Of a stretch of DNA of 64,000 bases, positions 35,699 through 46,186 are shown one piece after another. The notes beneath the pieces were generated by a model that worked only from the letters and a program-made list of their open reading frames with translations, did no database searches and was not told the DNA's origin. Position 1 is the stretch's first letter, and each line of letters begins with the position of its first letter. A program made the translations under genes and the position numbers. The DNA comes from Mesorhizobium sp. (lineage in GTDB: Bacteria > Pseudomonadota > Alphaproteobacteria > Rhizobiales > Rhizobiaceae): NCBI GenBank assembly GCA_004020645.1, contig SAQL01000001.1:25167-89166 (forward strand), given 5' to 3'.

Positions 35699-37414
35699 AT
35701 GACCGACCAGACCGTTTCCGACATATTGCGCATCGCCGTCGCCCAGCTCAATCCGACGGTTGGCGACGTCGCCGGCAATCTCGCCAAGGCCCGCGAGGCG
35801 AGGGCGGATGCCGCCCGCCAGGGCGCCGACCTCGTGCTGTTCACGGAGCTTTTCCTCGCCGGCTATCCGCCCGAGGATCTTGTGCTGAAGCCAGCGTTCC
35901 TGAAGGCCTGCGAACGGGCGGCGCAGGATTTCGCGAGGGATACCGCCGATGGCGGGCCGGGCGTCATTATCGGCACGCCGCTGAAGCGCAAGAGCGGCAC
36001 GCACAATTCGATCATCTTTGCCGATGACGGCAAGATCCTTGCCGAGCGCTACAAGCTCGATTTGCCGAACTACGGCGAATTCGACGAGAAGCGCGTCTTC
36101 CAGGCTGGTCCTGAAATGCAGGGACCGGTCAATTTCCGCGGCGTGCGCCTGGGAATTCCGATCTGCGAAGACATTTGGGGCGATGTCGGCATCTGCGAGA
36201 CGCTGGCCGAAAGCGGCGCTGAAATCCTGCTGGTGCCGAACGGCTCGCCCTATTATCGCGGCAAGGTCGACGTTCGCCACCAGATCGTCATTCGCCAGGT
36301 CATCGAATGCGGATTGCCGATCATCTACGCCAATCAGCTTGGCGGCCAGGATGAGCTGATCTTCGACGGTGCGTCGTTTGCCATAGGTTCCGACAAGACG
36401 CTGGCCTTCCAGATGAGCCAGTTCGAGGAGACGGTCAACCTCACCACCTGGAAGCGAAACCGCGCCGCCGCAGGCGCGCAAAGTGGAAATAACTCCGAGG
36501 GCTGGGTCTGCTCCGAAGGGCCGATGTCGAAAATACCGGAAAAGGAGGAGGCCGATTATCGCGCCTGCATGCTGGGCCTGCGCGACTACGTCAACAAGAA
36601 CGGCTTTAGGAATGTCGTGCTCGGTCTTTCCGGCGGCATCGATTCGGCGATCTGCGCAGCACTTGCCGTCGATGCGCTCGGCGAGGAGAGGCTGCGCGCC
36701 GTGATGATGCCTTATCGCTACACCTCGAAGGACTCGCTCAAAGACGCCGAGGATTGCGCGCGTGCGCTCGGCTGCCGTTACGATATCGTGCCGATCTTCG
36801 AGCCGGTCGAGGGATTCCTGCATACGCTGACGCAGCTTTTCGAGGGCACCAAGGAAGGCATCACCGAAGAAAACCTGCAGAGCCGCGCGCGCGGCACCAT
36901 CCTGATGGCGATCTCCAACAAATTCGGCTCGATGGTGGTCACCACCGGCAACAAAAGCGAAATGTCGGTTGGCTACGCCACGCTCTACGGCGACATGAAT
37001 GGCGGTTTCAACCCGATCAAGGACCTCTACAAGATGCAGGTCTATGCGCTGGCGCGCTGGCGCAATACGCACGTGCCGGCGGGCGCACTGGGTCCATCCG
37101 GCGAAGTGATCCCGAACAACATCATCGACAAGGCGCCGTCGGCGGAACTGCGCGAGAACCAGACGGATCAGGATTCGCTGCCGCCCTATCCGGTGCTGGA
37201 CGACATATTGGAGTGTCTGGTCGAGAACGAGATGGGTGTTGACGAGATCGTGGCCCGCGGCCACGACCGGGCGACGGTGACGCGCGTCGAACACCTGCTC
37301 TACATCGCCGAATACAAGCGCCGGCAGGCAGCGCCCGGCGTGAAGATCACCAAAAAGAATTTCGGCCGCGACCGCCGTTATCCCATCACCAACCGGTTCA
37401 GGGATGGCGGATAG
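35699..37414 (+). CDS. nadE: Glutamine-dependent NAD+ synthetase
   Basis: The 571-residue protein joins a nitrilase-type glutaminase domain (about 10-265) to an NAD synthetase domain (about 290-560). The glutaminase triad is visible as Glu in FTELFLAGYPPED, Lys in YKLDLPNYGEFDEKR and Cys in IPICEDIWGD. The synthetase has the pyrophosphatase loop LGLSGGIDSAICAAL. It converts deamido-NAD to NAD using glutamine. The ATG at 35699 lies downstream of an unusual repeat cluster; the open frame extends to 35663. Confidence 0.95.
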   Translation: MTDQTVSDILRIAVAQLNPTVGDVAGNLAKAREARADAARQGADLVLFTELFLAGYPPEDLVLKPAFLKACERAAQDFARDTADGGPGVIIGTPLKRKSGTHNSIIFADDGKILAERYKLDLPNYGEFDEKRVFQAGPEMQGPVNFRGVRLGIPICEDIWGDVGICETLAESGAEILLVPNGSPYYRGKVDVRHQIVIRQVIECGLPIIYANQLGGQDELIFDGASFAIGSDKTLAFQMSQFEETVNLTTWKRNRAAAGAQSGNNSEGWVCSEGPMSKIPEKEEADYRACMLGLRDYVNKNGFRNVVLGLSGGIDSAICAALAVDALGEERLRAVMMPYRYTSKDSLKDAEDCARALGCRYDIVPIFEPVEGFLHTLTQLFEGTKEGITEENLQSRARGTILMAISNKFGSMVVTTGNKSEMSVGYATLYGDMNGGFNPIKDLYKMQVYALARWRNTHVPAGALGPSGEVIPNNIIDKAPSAELRENQTDQDSLPPYPVLDDILECLVENEMGVDEIVARGHDRATVTRVEHLLYIAEYKRRQAAPGVKITKKNFGRDRRYPITNRFRDGG

Positions 37415-37469
37415 GCGCCGTTTCTCGCTCCTGTGAAATGGCGGCGGCCGGACGATCAGTGGGATAGCC

Positions 37470-37960
37470 ATGCCTGCCTGTGAAATCAGCTTCGACGTGT
37501 CACGGATCGACTTCCGGGCGACCTCCGACCTGTTGATGGCAAGCTACTGGGGCAGCGGGCGCAGCGACGAACTCCACCGCCGCGCCTTTGCCAACTCGCT
37601 TTGTGTCGGCGCCTATGCCGACGGCAAGCAGATCGGCTTCGGCCGGGCGATCACCGACCGCACGGTGTCTGTCTATCTGCCGACGTCATCGTCTGGCCTG
37701 GACATCGCGGGCGAGGCATCGGCACGCGGCTTGTCCACGCGCTTATCGATCATCCGGATTGCAAGACAGTCACGCACTGGAGCCTGTCGACCAACGATGC
37801 TCACGCGGTTTATGAGAAACTCGGCTTCAGGCCGTCCACCGATGGCAGCGTGAACGAGCAATCGTACAACCCGCGATTGTTGCAAAAACGTCTCACTGGT
37901 TGGACCAGATGCGCTTTCGGTCGCTCGCTGGCTTGGCGACGCGTTGAGGCATCTCTATAA
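37470..37960 (+). pseudogene. GNAT acetyltransferase, frameshifted
   Basis: The first frame reads MPACEISFDVSRIDFRATSD and ...IGFGRAITDRTVSVYL, a normal GNAT N-terminal half, then turns to nonsense. The acetyl-CoA-binding motif DVIVWPGHRGRGIGTRLV, followed by THWSLSTNDAHAVYEKLGF, continues in the next frame from about 37680. One missing base in TATCTGCCGAC would restore L-A-D-V-I-V across the junction. The last residues after GFRPSTDG also look replaced. It is either a real pseudogene or a sequencing error. Confidence 0.82.
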
Positions 37961-37981
37961 GAACGTCTCCGCGATTCCCTA

Positions 37982-38084
37982 CGCATCGGCCCGAAAATCG
38001 GAATCGATTTTCGGAATGCACGATGCGCAGGTTCAAAATGTTAGAGCGTACTTTGTGCGTCCGAATGGACGCACATCGCTCTAA
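37982..38084 (+). repeat. Palindromic repeat, copy A
   Basis: About 103 bases, starting CGCATCGGCCCGAAAATCGG and ending CGCTCTAA. It contains the nested palindromes CCGAAAATCG/CGATTTTCGG and TTAGAGCG...TGCGTCC-GAAT-GGACGCA...CGCTCTAA. The reverse complement of 40171-40274 matches it at all but a handful of positions. It resembles REP-like elements found between many rhizobial genes. Confidence 0.88.
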
Positions 38085-38342
38085 TGGGAGGACCGAATGG
38101 CAGGATTTGACATCGTTATGCGAGGCCGCGAAGCCTAGGTCTCAGAGGGCGCGCCGGAAGGTTTTCACCTTCATGGGCAAGCCCATCTAACAACAGGCCT
38201 TCGTCGATGCCGGTCGCCGCCCGTATTCGGGCGAGCCGCCAGATATGCCGAACCTCCGCATTCCCGGGCGCTAATTCGCCCACGCGGTTTTTTCAATTTT
38301 CGACCTTACCGGGACCGGGCTCGCTTGCGCCCGAATGACATC

Positions 38343-40148
38343 ATGGCTCGTTTTCAGATAGATTTGCGCGCTGGGGCCTTTCGCAGCGTCCTTGGCTTCA
38401 CGCTCAGCCATTGGCGGCGCCAGCCGTGGCGGCTTTCGCTCATCATGGGCACATTCCTGCTGTCGACCTTGGCCGACGTTCTGACGCCGCTCTATTCCGG
38501 CCGGCTGGTCGACGCCGTCGCCAGCAGTGCTGCGGCCGACGACGTCGCCTGGAATGCGGCGATGGCGGCGTTTTCGATGCTGGTGGCGCTGGCGCTCACC
38601 GGCGTCGTGCTGCGCAATCTCGCCTTCATGGCTATCGTCGAACTGACCCTGAAGATGATGGCGGATATCGCCGCCGACGCGTTCCATCGCGTCCAGCGCT
38701 TCTCCACCGACTGGCACGCCAACAGCTTCGCCGGATCGACCGTGCGCAAGATAACCCGCGGCATGTGGGCGCTCGACCTGCTCAACGACACGATCCTGAT
38801 AGCGCTGCTGCCGTCCGTCGTCATGCTCGTCGGTTCGACGCTGCTGCTCGGCTGGTTCTGGCCGCTGATGGGTGCTGTCGTCGCCGCAGGTTCGGTGCTG
38901 TTCATCGCGGTGACGGCGCTGCTGTCGCTTGGCTATGTCGCGCCTGCCGCAAGGCTTGCCAACGCATGGGACACGCGCCTGGGCGGCTCGCTGGCCGATG
39001 CGGTGAGCTGCAACGCCGTGGTCAAGGGTTTTGGCGCCGAGGAACGCGAGGAAACGCGCCTCGCCAAGGTCGTCGCCAGATGGCGCGCCCGCACGCGCCG
39101 CACCTGGGTGCGCGGCACCGTCAACGGCACCACGCAAGGGTCGATGCTGCTGCTTCTAAGAACAGCGGTGATCGGATTTTCCTTACTTTTATGGTCGTGG
39201 GGGCAGGCGAGCGCCGGCGATGTCACCTTCGTGCTGACCTCGTTCTTCGTGCTGCAGGGCTATTTGCGCGATATCGGCACGCATATCCGCAATTTGCAGC
39301 GTTCGATCAACGACATGGAGGAACTGGTCGACTTCCAGTTCGAGCCGCTCGGCATCGAGGATGTGCCCGGCGCCAGGCCGATCCGCATTACCGACGGCCG
39401 CATCAGCTTCGACGACGTCACCTTCCATTATGGCAGCCACCGACTGCCGCTCTATCGCGACTTTTCGGTGGACATCGCGCCGGGCGAGCGCGTCGGGCTG
39501 GTCGGCCATTCGGGCTCGGGCAAGACGACCTTCGTCAAGCTGATCCAGCGCCTTTACGACGTGAACGCGGGAACAATCCTGATCGACGGTCAGGATATTT
39601 CCGGGGTGGCGCAGGCGTCGCTGCGCGGGCAGATCGCCATCGTCCAGCAGGAGCCGATCCTGTTCCACCGGTCGCTGGCCGAAAACATCGCCTATGCCCG
39701 GCCGAGCGCCACGCAAGCCGAAATCGAGCACGCGGCACGGCTGGCAAGCGCGCACGACTTCATCGTCGATCTGCCGAAAGGCTATGGCACGCTGGTCGGC
39801 GAGCGCGGCGTAAAACTATCAGGCGGCGAGCGCCAGCGCGTGGCGATCGCGCGGGCCTTCCTCGCCGATGCGCGGATCCTCATTCTGGACGAGGCGACAT
39901 CCAGCCTCGATTCAGAATCGGAGGTGCTGATCCAGCAGGCGATGGAGCGGTTGATGGTCGGCCGCACGACGCTGGTCATCGCGCACCGGCTTTCGACGGT
40001 ACGGGCGCTGGACAGGCTTCTGGTGTTCGATCGCGGCCGCATCGTCGAGGAGGGTTCGCATGACCAACTGATCCGGCTGCAAGGCGGCATCTACCGCCGG
40101 CTGTTCGAGCGCCAGGCGCTCGAATTGACCAAGGGGCTGGCGATCTGA
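38343..40148 (+). CDS. ABC exporter, fused permease and ATPase
   Basis: The 601-residue half-transporter has a six-helix membrane domain (about 20-310) and an ATPase domain (about 340-590). The ATPase shows Walker A GHSGSGKTTFVKLI, Q-loop IVQQEPILF, signature LSGGERQRVAIARAF, Walker B ILILDEATSSLD and the H-loop IAHRLST. It would work as a homodimer exporting a lipid or drug-like molecule (MsbA/LmrA type); the substrate is unknown. The ATG at 38343 is preferred to TTG at 38325. It lies between two inverted copies of a palindromic repeat (37982-38084 and 40171-40274). Confidence 0.92.
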   Translation: MARFQIDLRAGAFRSVLGFTLSHWRRQPWRLSLIMGTFLLSTLADVLTPLYSGRLVDAVASSAAADDVAWNAAMAAFSMLVALALTGVVLRNLAFMAIVELTLKMMADIAADAFHRVQRFSTDWHANSFAGSTVRKITRGMWALDLLNDTILIALLPSVVMLVGSTLLLGWFWPLMGAVVAAGSVLFIAVTALLSLGYVAPAARLANAWDTRLGGSLADAVSCNAVVKGFGAEEREETRLAKVVARWRARTRRTWVRGTVNGTTQGSMLLLLRTAVIGFSLLLWSWGQASAGDVTFVLTSFFVLQGYLRDIGTHIRNLQRSINDMEELVDFQFEPLGIEDVPGARPIRITDGRISFDDVTFHYGSHRLPLYRDFSVDIAPGERVGLVGHSGSGKTTFVKLIQRLYDVNAGTILIDGQDISGVAQASLRGQIAIVQQEPILFHRSLAENIAYARPSATQAEIEHAARLASAHDFIVDLPKGYGTLVGERGVKLSGGERQRVAIARAFLADARILILDEATSSLDSESEVLIQQAMERLMVGRTTLVIAHRLSTVRALDRLLVFDRGRIVEEGSHDQLIRLQGGIYRRLFERQALELTKGLAI

Positions 40149-40170
40149 CGACTTACAGCGCCGCGCGTCT

Positions 40171-40274
40171 ATTAGAGCGACGTGCGTCCACTTGGACGCA
40201 CAAAGTACGCTCTAACACTTTGAATCTGCGCATCGTGCTTTCCGAAAATCGGTTCCGATTTTCGGGCCGATGCG
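40171..40274 (-). repeat. Palindromic repeat, copy B (inverted)
   Basis: This is the same element as 37982-38084 in the opposite orientation, with about seven differences across roughly 100 bases by eye. It has the same nested palindromes: TTAGAGCG, TGCGTCC-ACTT-GGACGCA, CGCTCTAA, and the CCGAAAATCGG...CCGATTTTCGG arms. It lies just after the ABC exporter and upstream of gltX. Confidence 0.88.
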
Positions 40275-40385
40275 CTAGGACGCGCGGCGCTGCCGCCTTT
40301 TCATCGCCTTCGTCATGTTCTATGTCTGCCGCCAAGCGCGGGGGCGTGTCTTGTCAACAGCAAAACCATCCGGTACGCCCCCTTC

Positions 40386-41759
40386 ATGACAGTTACCGTC
40401 CGTTTCGCCCCATCACCCACCGGCCGCATTCATATCGGCAATGCGCGCACTGCGCTGTTCAATTGGCTGTTCGCCATGAACAACAAGGGCCGCTTCATCC
40501 AGCGCTTCGACGACACCGATGTCGCGCGCTCGACGCAGGAATTCTCCGACGCCATCCTCTACGACCTGCATTGGCTGGGCATCTTTCCCGACGCCACGGA
40601 GTACCAGTCACGGCGCTTCGAGATCTACGATGCGGCGATGGAGAAATTGAAGGCGGCACGCCTTCTCTATGCTTGTTACGAAACACCCGAAGAGCTCGAT
40701 CTCAGGCGCAAGGTGCGCCGCACGCGCGGCCTGCCGCCGGTCTACGGCCGCGAAGCGTTGACGCTGACGCCTGAGCAGATCGCCGAATACCAGTCCGATG
40801 GCCGCCGGCCGCACTGGCGCTTTCTGCTGCCCAATTTCACCAGCGACCCGTTGCAGCCGGAGCGCACCGAAATCCACTGGAACGATCTGGTTCGCGGCGA
40901 GGAAACCGTCGACCTTGCCTCGGTTTCCGACCCGGTTCTAATGCGCGAGGACGGCACCTATCTCTACACTCTGCCCTCGGTGGTCGACGACATCGAGATG
41001 GGCGTCAGCCACGTCATCCGTGGCGACGACCACGTCACCAATACCGGTGTGCAGATCGCCCTGTTTCAGGCATTGGGTGCCGAGCCGCCGGTGTTCGGCC
41101 ACCACAATCTGTTGACCACCGCATCGGGCGAGGGCCTGTCGAAGCGCAGCGGCGCGCTGTCCATCGAGAGCTTGCGCGAGATGGGCATCGAACCGATGGC
41201 CGTCGCCTCGCTCGCCGTGCTTGTCGGCACCTCGGAAAACGTCGTGGCGGTGCCCGATATGACTGAGCTTGCCCGGCGCTTCGATCCGGCCGCGACCTCG
41301 AAATCCACCGCGAAATTCGACCCGGACGAGCTTTTTGTGCTCAACCGCACGCTGCTGCACCATATGCCGTTTTCCGAGGCGCGGGACCGGCTGATCGTGC
41401 TCGGCATTTCCGGCGAACAGGCCGAGCCCTTCTGGCTGGCGGTGCGCGGCAATCTCGACAGGCTGGCTGATGCCGCAATCTGGTGGCGCACACTTCGCGA
41501 GGGCCCGCAGGAGCAGCCGGACTTTTCCGACGTCGACCGCGATTTCCTTCGCCAGGCGTTCGACCTTTTGCCGGAAGACCCCTGGAACGGGTCGGTCTGG
41601 AAGGAGTGGACGGGCAGGATCAGGGAAGCGACCGGCCGCAAGGGCAAGGCGCTGTTCATGCCGCTCAGGCTGGCGCTTACGGGGCAGCCTTCGGGGCCGG
41701 AGCTTGCAGATCTGTTGCCGCTGCTGGGTCGGGAAGGAACGTTGGCCCGACGACCCTGA
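40386..41759 (+). CDS. gltX: Glutamyl-tRNA synthetase
   Basis: The 457-residue class I synthetase has the HIGH-type motif [20 protein letters not shown] (about 9-28) and the KMSKS-type motif [11 protein letters not shown] (about 240-250), with [10 protein letters not shown] between them. It charges tRNA-Glu, and in alphaproteobacteria often tRNA-Gln as well, for later amidation. Rhizobia commonly carry two gltX paralogues; this shorter form could be either. Its last 83 bases overlap the convergent DUF2865 gene. Confidence 0.93.
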   Translation: MTVTVRFAPSPTGRIHIGNARTALFNWLFAMNNKGRFIQRFDDTDVARSTQEFSDAILYDLHWLGIFPDATEYQSRRFEIYDAAMEKLKAARLLYACYETPEELDLRRKVRRTRGLPPVYGREALTLTPEQIAEYQSDGRRPHWRFLLPNFTSDPLQPERTEIHWNDLVRGEETVDLASVSDPVLMREDGTYLYTLPSVVDDIEMGVSHVIRGDDHVTNTGVQIALFQALGAEPPVFGHHNLLTTASGEGLSKRSGALSIESLREMGIEPMAVASLAVLVGTSENVVAVPDMTELARRFDPAATSKSTAKFDPDELFVLNRTLLHHMPFSEARDRLIVLGISGEQAEPFWLAVRGNLDRLADAAIWWRTLREGPQEQPDFSDVDRDFLRQAFDLLPEDPWNGSVWKEWTGRIREATGRKGKALFMPLRLALTGQPSGPELADLLPLLGREGTLARRP

Positions 41760-42864
41760 CCTTGCGCTGTCCCGGCGGCGGCAAAGTCGTCGGCGAGGGC
41801 TTGACGGCGAGGCGCTTGATGGCTTCGCGGTCGAGCCCGCCTTCGACATTGGCCAATGTCTCGGGGTCGGCACCTGGATCGGGTTTGGCGACAGGCAATG
41901 GTGTGGTCTCTACATCGGAGTCAGTCTGTTTGGGGCTTGGCGGGTTGCCGGCAATGATCTCGAAATTCTGTGCAGCGTTGCAGCCGCAGGCCAGCGGGCG
42001 AGACGTTTCGGGCTGCTTGTAGAGATAGGCGGCCGGCAGTTCGCTGTAGGGCCTGCCGGTTACCGAAGACGTCATGTCAGCCGAGTCGTCGCCAATGCCG
42101 CGCGTATAAAACACCTGCATCTCGGTGCCGGGGCAACTCGAATCGCAGTTCTTCTGATCACGCTCGAAATCGCCCAGCGAGGCGGCATTCGACATCGGGA
42201 AGAAGTAGCCGTCGCAGGTGCGCACGCACATTGTGCGGAATTCGCCGCCAAGGCGCGGCAGGTCCATGCCGTCGGGCTGATCGATCATGGCGCGGATACC
42301 GCGTTCTTCGTCGGGATCGCTCGGCTCGTCCAGCGCATCGGGCAGATTTCTGACGTTGCCCAAAAGCCGATCGAGCAGATTTCCATTGCCGTTCTCACGG
42401 TTCGCTTCCAGGACAGGCGCACGTTTCGAAGGCACGATGCTGTCGCGACAGCCATTGGCGTCGAGCGAAGCCAATATACGCGCGCGATCGCGGCGCGAGC
42501 CGCCGTCGGCAAGCTGCGCGCGCTTGACCTGCAGGGCATCGAGATTGGCGATCATGCGGTCGAGCGTGGCCTCGAGTGCGGCGCAAGCGTTGCGATTGCG
42601 CCCGAGCAGCAAAACGCCGCAGCCGGCGCTGTCGGACTGGCGGCTTGCCCTTGAAATCTGCTCGCGCTGCCGCACGATCGCGTCGTCGTATTTCCGGAGC
42701 AGGGCCGGCTTGCCTCCGCCACCGCGCGAAGCGGCTGCGAGATCGGCTTCCAGCTGGCGGCAAACACCGGAGGCGGCCTGCGGCTGAGTGACGGCAAAGC
42801 CTGATAACGCCAGTGCGCCGAGCAGCGCCGCCGCACGCGTCAGCTTCCACCCTCCGCCCGTCAT
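41677..42864 (-). CDS. DUF2865 domain secreted protein
   Basis: The 395-residue protein has a signal peptide (about 1-30, ending PQAAS), a helical region (35-130) and the DUF2865 core: [20 protein letters not shown] (about 210-229) followed by [17 protein letters not shown] (about 236-252), with four conserved cysteines that probably form disulfides. The C-terminus is Pro-rich. It is periplasmic or surface-exposed in Rhizobiales, with unknown function. Its 3' end overlaps gltX by 83 bases. Confidence 0.88.
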   Translation of the reverse strand: MTGGGWKLTRAAALLGALALSGFAVTQPQAASGVCRQLEADLAAASRGGGGKPALLRKYDDAIVRQREQISRASRQSDSAGCGVLLLGRNRNACAALEATLDRMIANLDALQVKRAQLADGGSRRDRARILASLDANGCRDSIVPSKRAPVLEANRENGNGNLLDRLLGNVRNLPDALDEPSDPDEERGIRAMIDQPDGMDLPRLGGEFRTMCVRTCDGYFFPMSNAASLGDFERDQKNCDSSCPGTEMQVFYTRGIGDDSADMTSSVTGRPYSELPAAYLYKQPETSRPLACGCNAAQNFEIIAGNPPSPKQTDSDVETTPLPVAKPDPGADPETLANVEGGLDREAIKRLAVKPSPTTLPPPGQRKVRVVGPTFLPDPAAATDLQAPAPKAAP

Positions 42865-42944
42865 TCGCCGTGAACTCCGTTTAACCGCCCGTCGCGAAAG
42901 CTACCGCTTTGCGGTTGTTACTTAGCTTACCGCGAAAGGCCGTT

Positions 42945-45269
42945 TTAGCCCAGACTTACGACCGCCTGCGCCTTGTGGGCCGCTTCGACCACGGCGAGCG
43001 CCGTCATGTTGACGACCCCGCGCGACGTCACCGACGGCGTCAATATATGCGCCGGCCTGTCGGTGCCGAGCAGGATCGGCCCGACATGCAGCGCGTCCAT
43101 CATCGCGCGCAGGGCGGTGAGCGTGATGTTCGCCGAATCGAGATTGGGGAAGACCAGCAGATTGGCTTCGCCCTTCAGCCGCGAATGCGGATAGACGCGC
43201 TGGCGCAGCTGCTCCGACAGAGCCGAGTCGGCATGCATCTCGCCGTCGCATTGCAGGTCTGGCGCGATGCGCGCCAGGATCGCCGCTGCCTGCCGCATCT
43301 TGAGCGCGCTTGGCGAGTCGCGTGAGCCGAAATCCGAATGCGACAGCAGGGCGGCCTTGGGCTCGATGCCGAAGCGCTGGATTTCTTCGGCAGCCAGCAC
43401 CGTCATCTCGGCGATCTCCTCGGCCGTCGGATCGACGGTGACATGCGTGTCGGTGAGGAAAATGATGCCGCGCTGCGAGATCAGCATGGAAAGCGTCGAC
43501 AGGTCGTGATCCTTGATACCGGCGCGCGGGCCGATGATCAGGGTGACATTGCGCAAATGCCGCTCGAAACGTCCTTCCAGTCCGCAGACCATGGCGTCGG
43601 CGTCGCCACGCTTGAGGGCAAGTGCTGCGATCACGGTGTTGTCGGTGCGCACCATGGTGCGCGCGGCCTCCGTCGTGACGCCGCGCCGGCCGGCGAGTTC
43701 GATCAAAAGGTCGACATAATGGCGATAACGCGGGTCGTCCTCGGGATTGATCAGGCCGAAATCGACGCCCGGCTTGATGCGCAGCCCGTAGCGTTTCAGC
43801 CTGACTTCGATGACATGCGGACGACCGATCAGGATCGGCTCGGCGATGCCTTCCTCCAGCACCACCTGGGCGGCACGCAGCACGCGCTCGTCCTCGCCGT
43901 CGGCATAGATGACGCGCTTGGCGCTCGACGTCTTGGCCATCGTGAACACCGGCTTCATGACCAGGCCGGAGCGGAAGACGAAGCGGTTCAGCGTGTCGAT
44001 ATAGACCGTCATGTCGGTGATCGGCCGTGTCGCGACACCGGTGTCGCAGGCGGCCTTGGCCACCGCCGGAGCGATGCGCAGGATAAGCCTGGGATCAAAG
44101 GGCGAGGGGATCAGGAAATCGGGCCCGAAGATCGGCGTTTCGCCGGAATAGGCGCGGGCGGCGACATCGGACGGTTCTTCGCGGGCAAGGGCCGCGATCG
44201 CCCGCACCGCGGCCATCTTCATCTCTTCGTTGATGGCGCTGGCGCCGCAGTCCAGTGCGCCACGGAAAATATAAGGAAAGCAGAGTACATTGTTGACTTG
44301 ATTGGGAAAATCGGAGCGGCCGGTGCAGATCATCGCATCGGGTCGCGCCGCCCGTGCCGCTTCCGGCATGATCTCGGGGTTGGGGTTGGCCAGCGCCAGG
44401 ATCAGCGGTTTTGGCGCCATATGCTGGAGCAATTCCGGTTTCAGCACGCCGGCGGCCGAAAGCCCCAGGAACACGTCGGCGCCCGGCAGCACATCGGCCA
44501 GCGTGCGCGCCTCGGTGTCCTTCACATAGGGGGCCTTCCAGCGGTCCATCTCGTCGACGCGGCCCTTGTAGGCGACGCCGAAACGGTCGGTGACCCAGAT
44601 GTTTTCGACGCGTGCGCCGAGCAAAACCAGCAAGTTGAGGCAGGCGAGGGCAGCTGCCCCGGCGCCGGAGGTGACGATCTTGATGTCGGAGATGGTCTTG
44701 CCGGCAAATTCCAGCCCGTTGAGCACGGCCGCGGCGACGATGATCGCGGTGCCGTGCTGGTCGTCGTGGAAGACCGGTATGGCCATGCGGGCCTTCAGCC
44801 GTTCCTCGACCTCGAAGCATTCGGGCGCCTTGATGTCTTCGAGGTTGATGCCGCCGAAGGTCGGCTCCAGCGCCGAGATCGTCTCGACCATGCGCTCGAT
44901 GTCAGGCGCGTCGATCTCGATATCGAAGACGTCGATGCCGGCGAATTTCTTGAACAGCACCGCCTTGCCTTCCATCACCGGCTTGGAGGCCAGCGGACCG
45001 ATATTGCCCAAGCCGAGCACCGCCGAACCATTCGAGACGACGCCGACCAGATTGGCGCGCGCCGTGTAGTCGGCGGCGGTTGCCGGATTGTCGCGGATTT
45101 CCAGACAGGGCGCCGCGACGCCGGGCGAATAGGCGAGCGCCAGGTCGCGCTGGTTGCCGAGCGGCTTTGTTGCCTGGATTTCAAGCTTTCCAGGCCGTGG
45201 ATGCTTGTGGAAATAAAGTGCGGCTTCGTCGAGGTCCGACCGGGCTGCTTTTTTGTTTTCGCCTTGCAT
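42945..45269 (-). CDS. maeB: NADP-dependent malic enzyme with phosphotransacetylase-like domain
   Basis: The 774-residue protein has a malic enzyme half (about 15-440) with [33 protein letters not shown] and [19 protein letters not shown], plus the nucleotide-binding [14 protein letters not shown]. The second half (about 450-770) resembles phosphate acetyltransferase (for example [14 protein letters not shown] and the C-terminal [10 protein letters not shown]); in known MaeB proteins this part is regulatory rather than catalytic. It converts malate to pyruvate with NADPH. GAGGAG precedes the ATG at 45269. Confidence 0.95.
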   Translation of the reverse strand: MQGENKKAARSDLDEAALYFHKHPRPGKLEIQATKPLGNQRDLALAYSPGVAAPCLEIRDNPATAADYTARANLVGVVSNGSAVLGLGNIGPLASKPVMEGKAVLFKKFAGIDVFDIEIDAPDIERMVETISALEPTFGGINLEDIKAPECFEVEERLKARMAIPVFHDDQHGTAIIVAAAVLNGLEFAGKTISDIKIVTSGAGAAALACLNLLVLLGARVENIWVTDRFGVAYKGRVDEMDRWKAPYVKDTEARTLADVLPGADVFLGLSAAGVLKPELLQHMAPKPLILALANPNPEIMPEAARAARPDAMICTGRSDFPNQVNNVLCFPYIFRGALDCGASAINEEMKMAAVRAIAALAREEPSDVAARAYSGETPIFGPDFLIPSPFDPRLILRIAPAVAKAACDTGVATRPITDMTVYIDTLNRFVFRSGLVMKPVFTMAKTSSAKRVIYADGEDERVLRAAQVVLEEGIAEPILIGRPHVIEVRLKRYGLRIKPGVDFGLINPEDDPRYRHYVDLLIELAGRRGVTTEAARTMVRTDNTVIAALALKRGDADAMVCGLEGRFERHLRNVTLIIGPRAGIKDHDLSTLSMLISQRGIIFLTDTHVTVDPTAEEIAEMTVLAAEEIQRFGIEPKAALLSHSDFGSRDSPSALKMRQAAAILARIAPDLQCDGEMHADSALSEQLRQRVYPHSRLKGEANLLVFPNLDSANITLTALRAMMDALHVGPILLGTDRPAHILTPSVTSRGVVNMTALAVVEAAHKAQAVVSLG

Positions 45270-45704
45270 GCCGGCCGCTCCTCAGTTCAGTCAGTTTGCT
45301 GTTTTGAGTCTCTTAGCATGCAGCCGTGGCTTTTCGAGAGGTGATATGTCGCAAAGTGCGGCCTTGGGCTTCGCACAGCGTCCCGCTGGGTGGTCCCATT
45401 GAAATGTTGGACGAGGGGCGGCGCGCTGCGGCGGAGCCACGCCGAGATCTAGGTTGAATGGTTGCAAAGGGTGAAAGCAGCCGTTCGCTCCGTCCATCGC
45501 AACGAGCACACTGCGCCAGCCTTGAGTTTCGCTAAACGCCCGAAACTCTTCACGAGAGCAGACCGGCAGATTCGGGCTGCGAATATTCAAAGAGCGCTCA
45601 TTCAGGTTGGTGTGGGCATCGTCGTGACCTTACCCAGAGCGGCCGCCGAGCGACGGCGACAAGCTTTGCGGCTCTTCCGCGTCCTGCCGGGTGAGGCGCC
45701 TTTG
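45270..45704. other. Intergenic stretch upstream of maeB, no gene seen
   Basis: These 435 bases between the maeB start and the end of the DUF1761 gene should contain the maeB promoter. The open frame at 45291-45590 on the minus strand has a Pro/Arg-rich composition and no recognisable family sequence, so it is not called. Confidence 0.5.
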
Positions 45705-46115
45705 TTACCGCAACACGGTCAGGATCACGCCCATTGCCACCATGCTGACCAAGCGATAGCCGGCATTGATCGTATAATAGCGCAGAGGCCGGTGCTCATA
45801 GGTCACCGAATGCAACAGCGTGACAGCGACGAAGCCGAGCCAGAGCAGGAAAGTGCAGAGGACGGTCGAGACGATCGTCAGCGCGCCCCAGGCGTGAAGT
45901 ACCTGATCGAGGATAAACGCCATGACCGCAAACGAGGCAAGGTCGACCGCAATCGCCCGCCGCAGGCCGGCGGCGAATTTCGCGCCGTCGACGCCCGACA
46001 TCTCGGCCCACGGTCGGATGAAGAGTAGCGGCGAATACCAAAGCCCAGCGACAACCCAGGCTGCGAGGACCGCAGTTCCGATCCCCCAGAGGTTTATCGG
46101 CACAAACTCGATCAT
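45705..46115 (-). CDS. DUF1761 membrane protein
   Basis: The 136-residue protein has four hydrophobic segments (about 7-28, 55-75, 80-101 and 118-134), with GLWYSPLLFIRPWAEMSG between the first and second, a DUF1761 hallmark. Function is unknown. GGAGGAG lies ahead of the ATG at 46115. It is divergent from a TetR gene, 71 bases away, and the palindrome at 46161-46186 lies between them, so it is probably the regulated target. Confidence 0.8.
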   Translation of the reverse strand: MIEFVPINLWGIGTAVLAAWVVAGLWYSPLLFIRPWAEMSGVDGAKFAAGLRRAIAVDLASFAVMAFILDQVLHAWGALTIVSTVLCTFLLWLGFVAVTLLHSVTYEHRPLRYYTINAGYRLVSMVAMGVILTVLR

Positions 46116-46160
46116 GCTGCTCCTCCTTCCAGCCTACTAATTCAATGATCTGGCGGTTAC

Positions 46161-46186
46161 ATTGGGTATAGCTTACTATATCCAAT
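46161..46186. promoter_or_regulatory. Palindromic operator of the TetR/DUF1761 divergon
   Basis: ATTGGGTATAG (46161-46171) and CTATATCCAAT (46176-46186) are complementary at 10 of 11 positions around CTTA. It lies between divergent genes and ends at the base directly before the TetR ATG at 46187. Confidence 0.7.

Noticed and set aside
38096..38280. Short coding-like stretches between repeat copy A and the ABC exporter, including one starting MAGFDIVMRGREA
   Set aside because: Stop codons interrupt every frame and no family is recognisable; at most a very decayed remnant.
45291..45590. A 99-codon minus-strand frame upstream of maeB
   Set aside because: No ribosome site and no recognisable domain; probably chance or decayed sequence.
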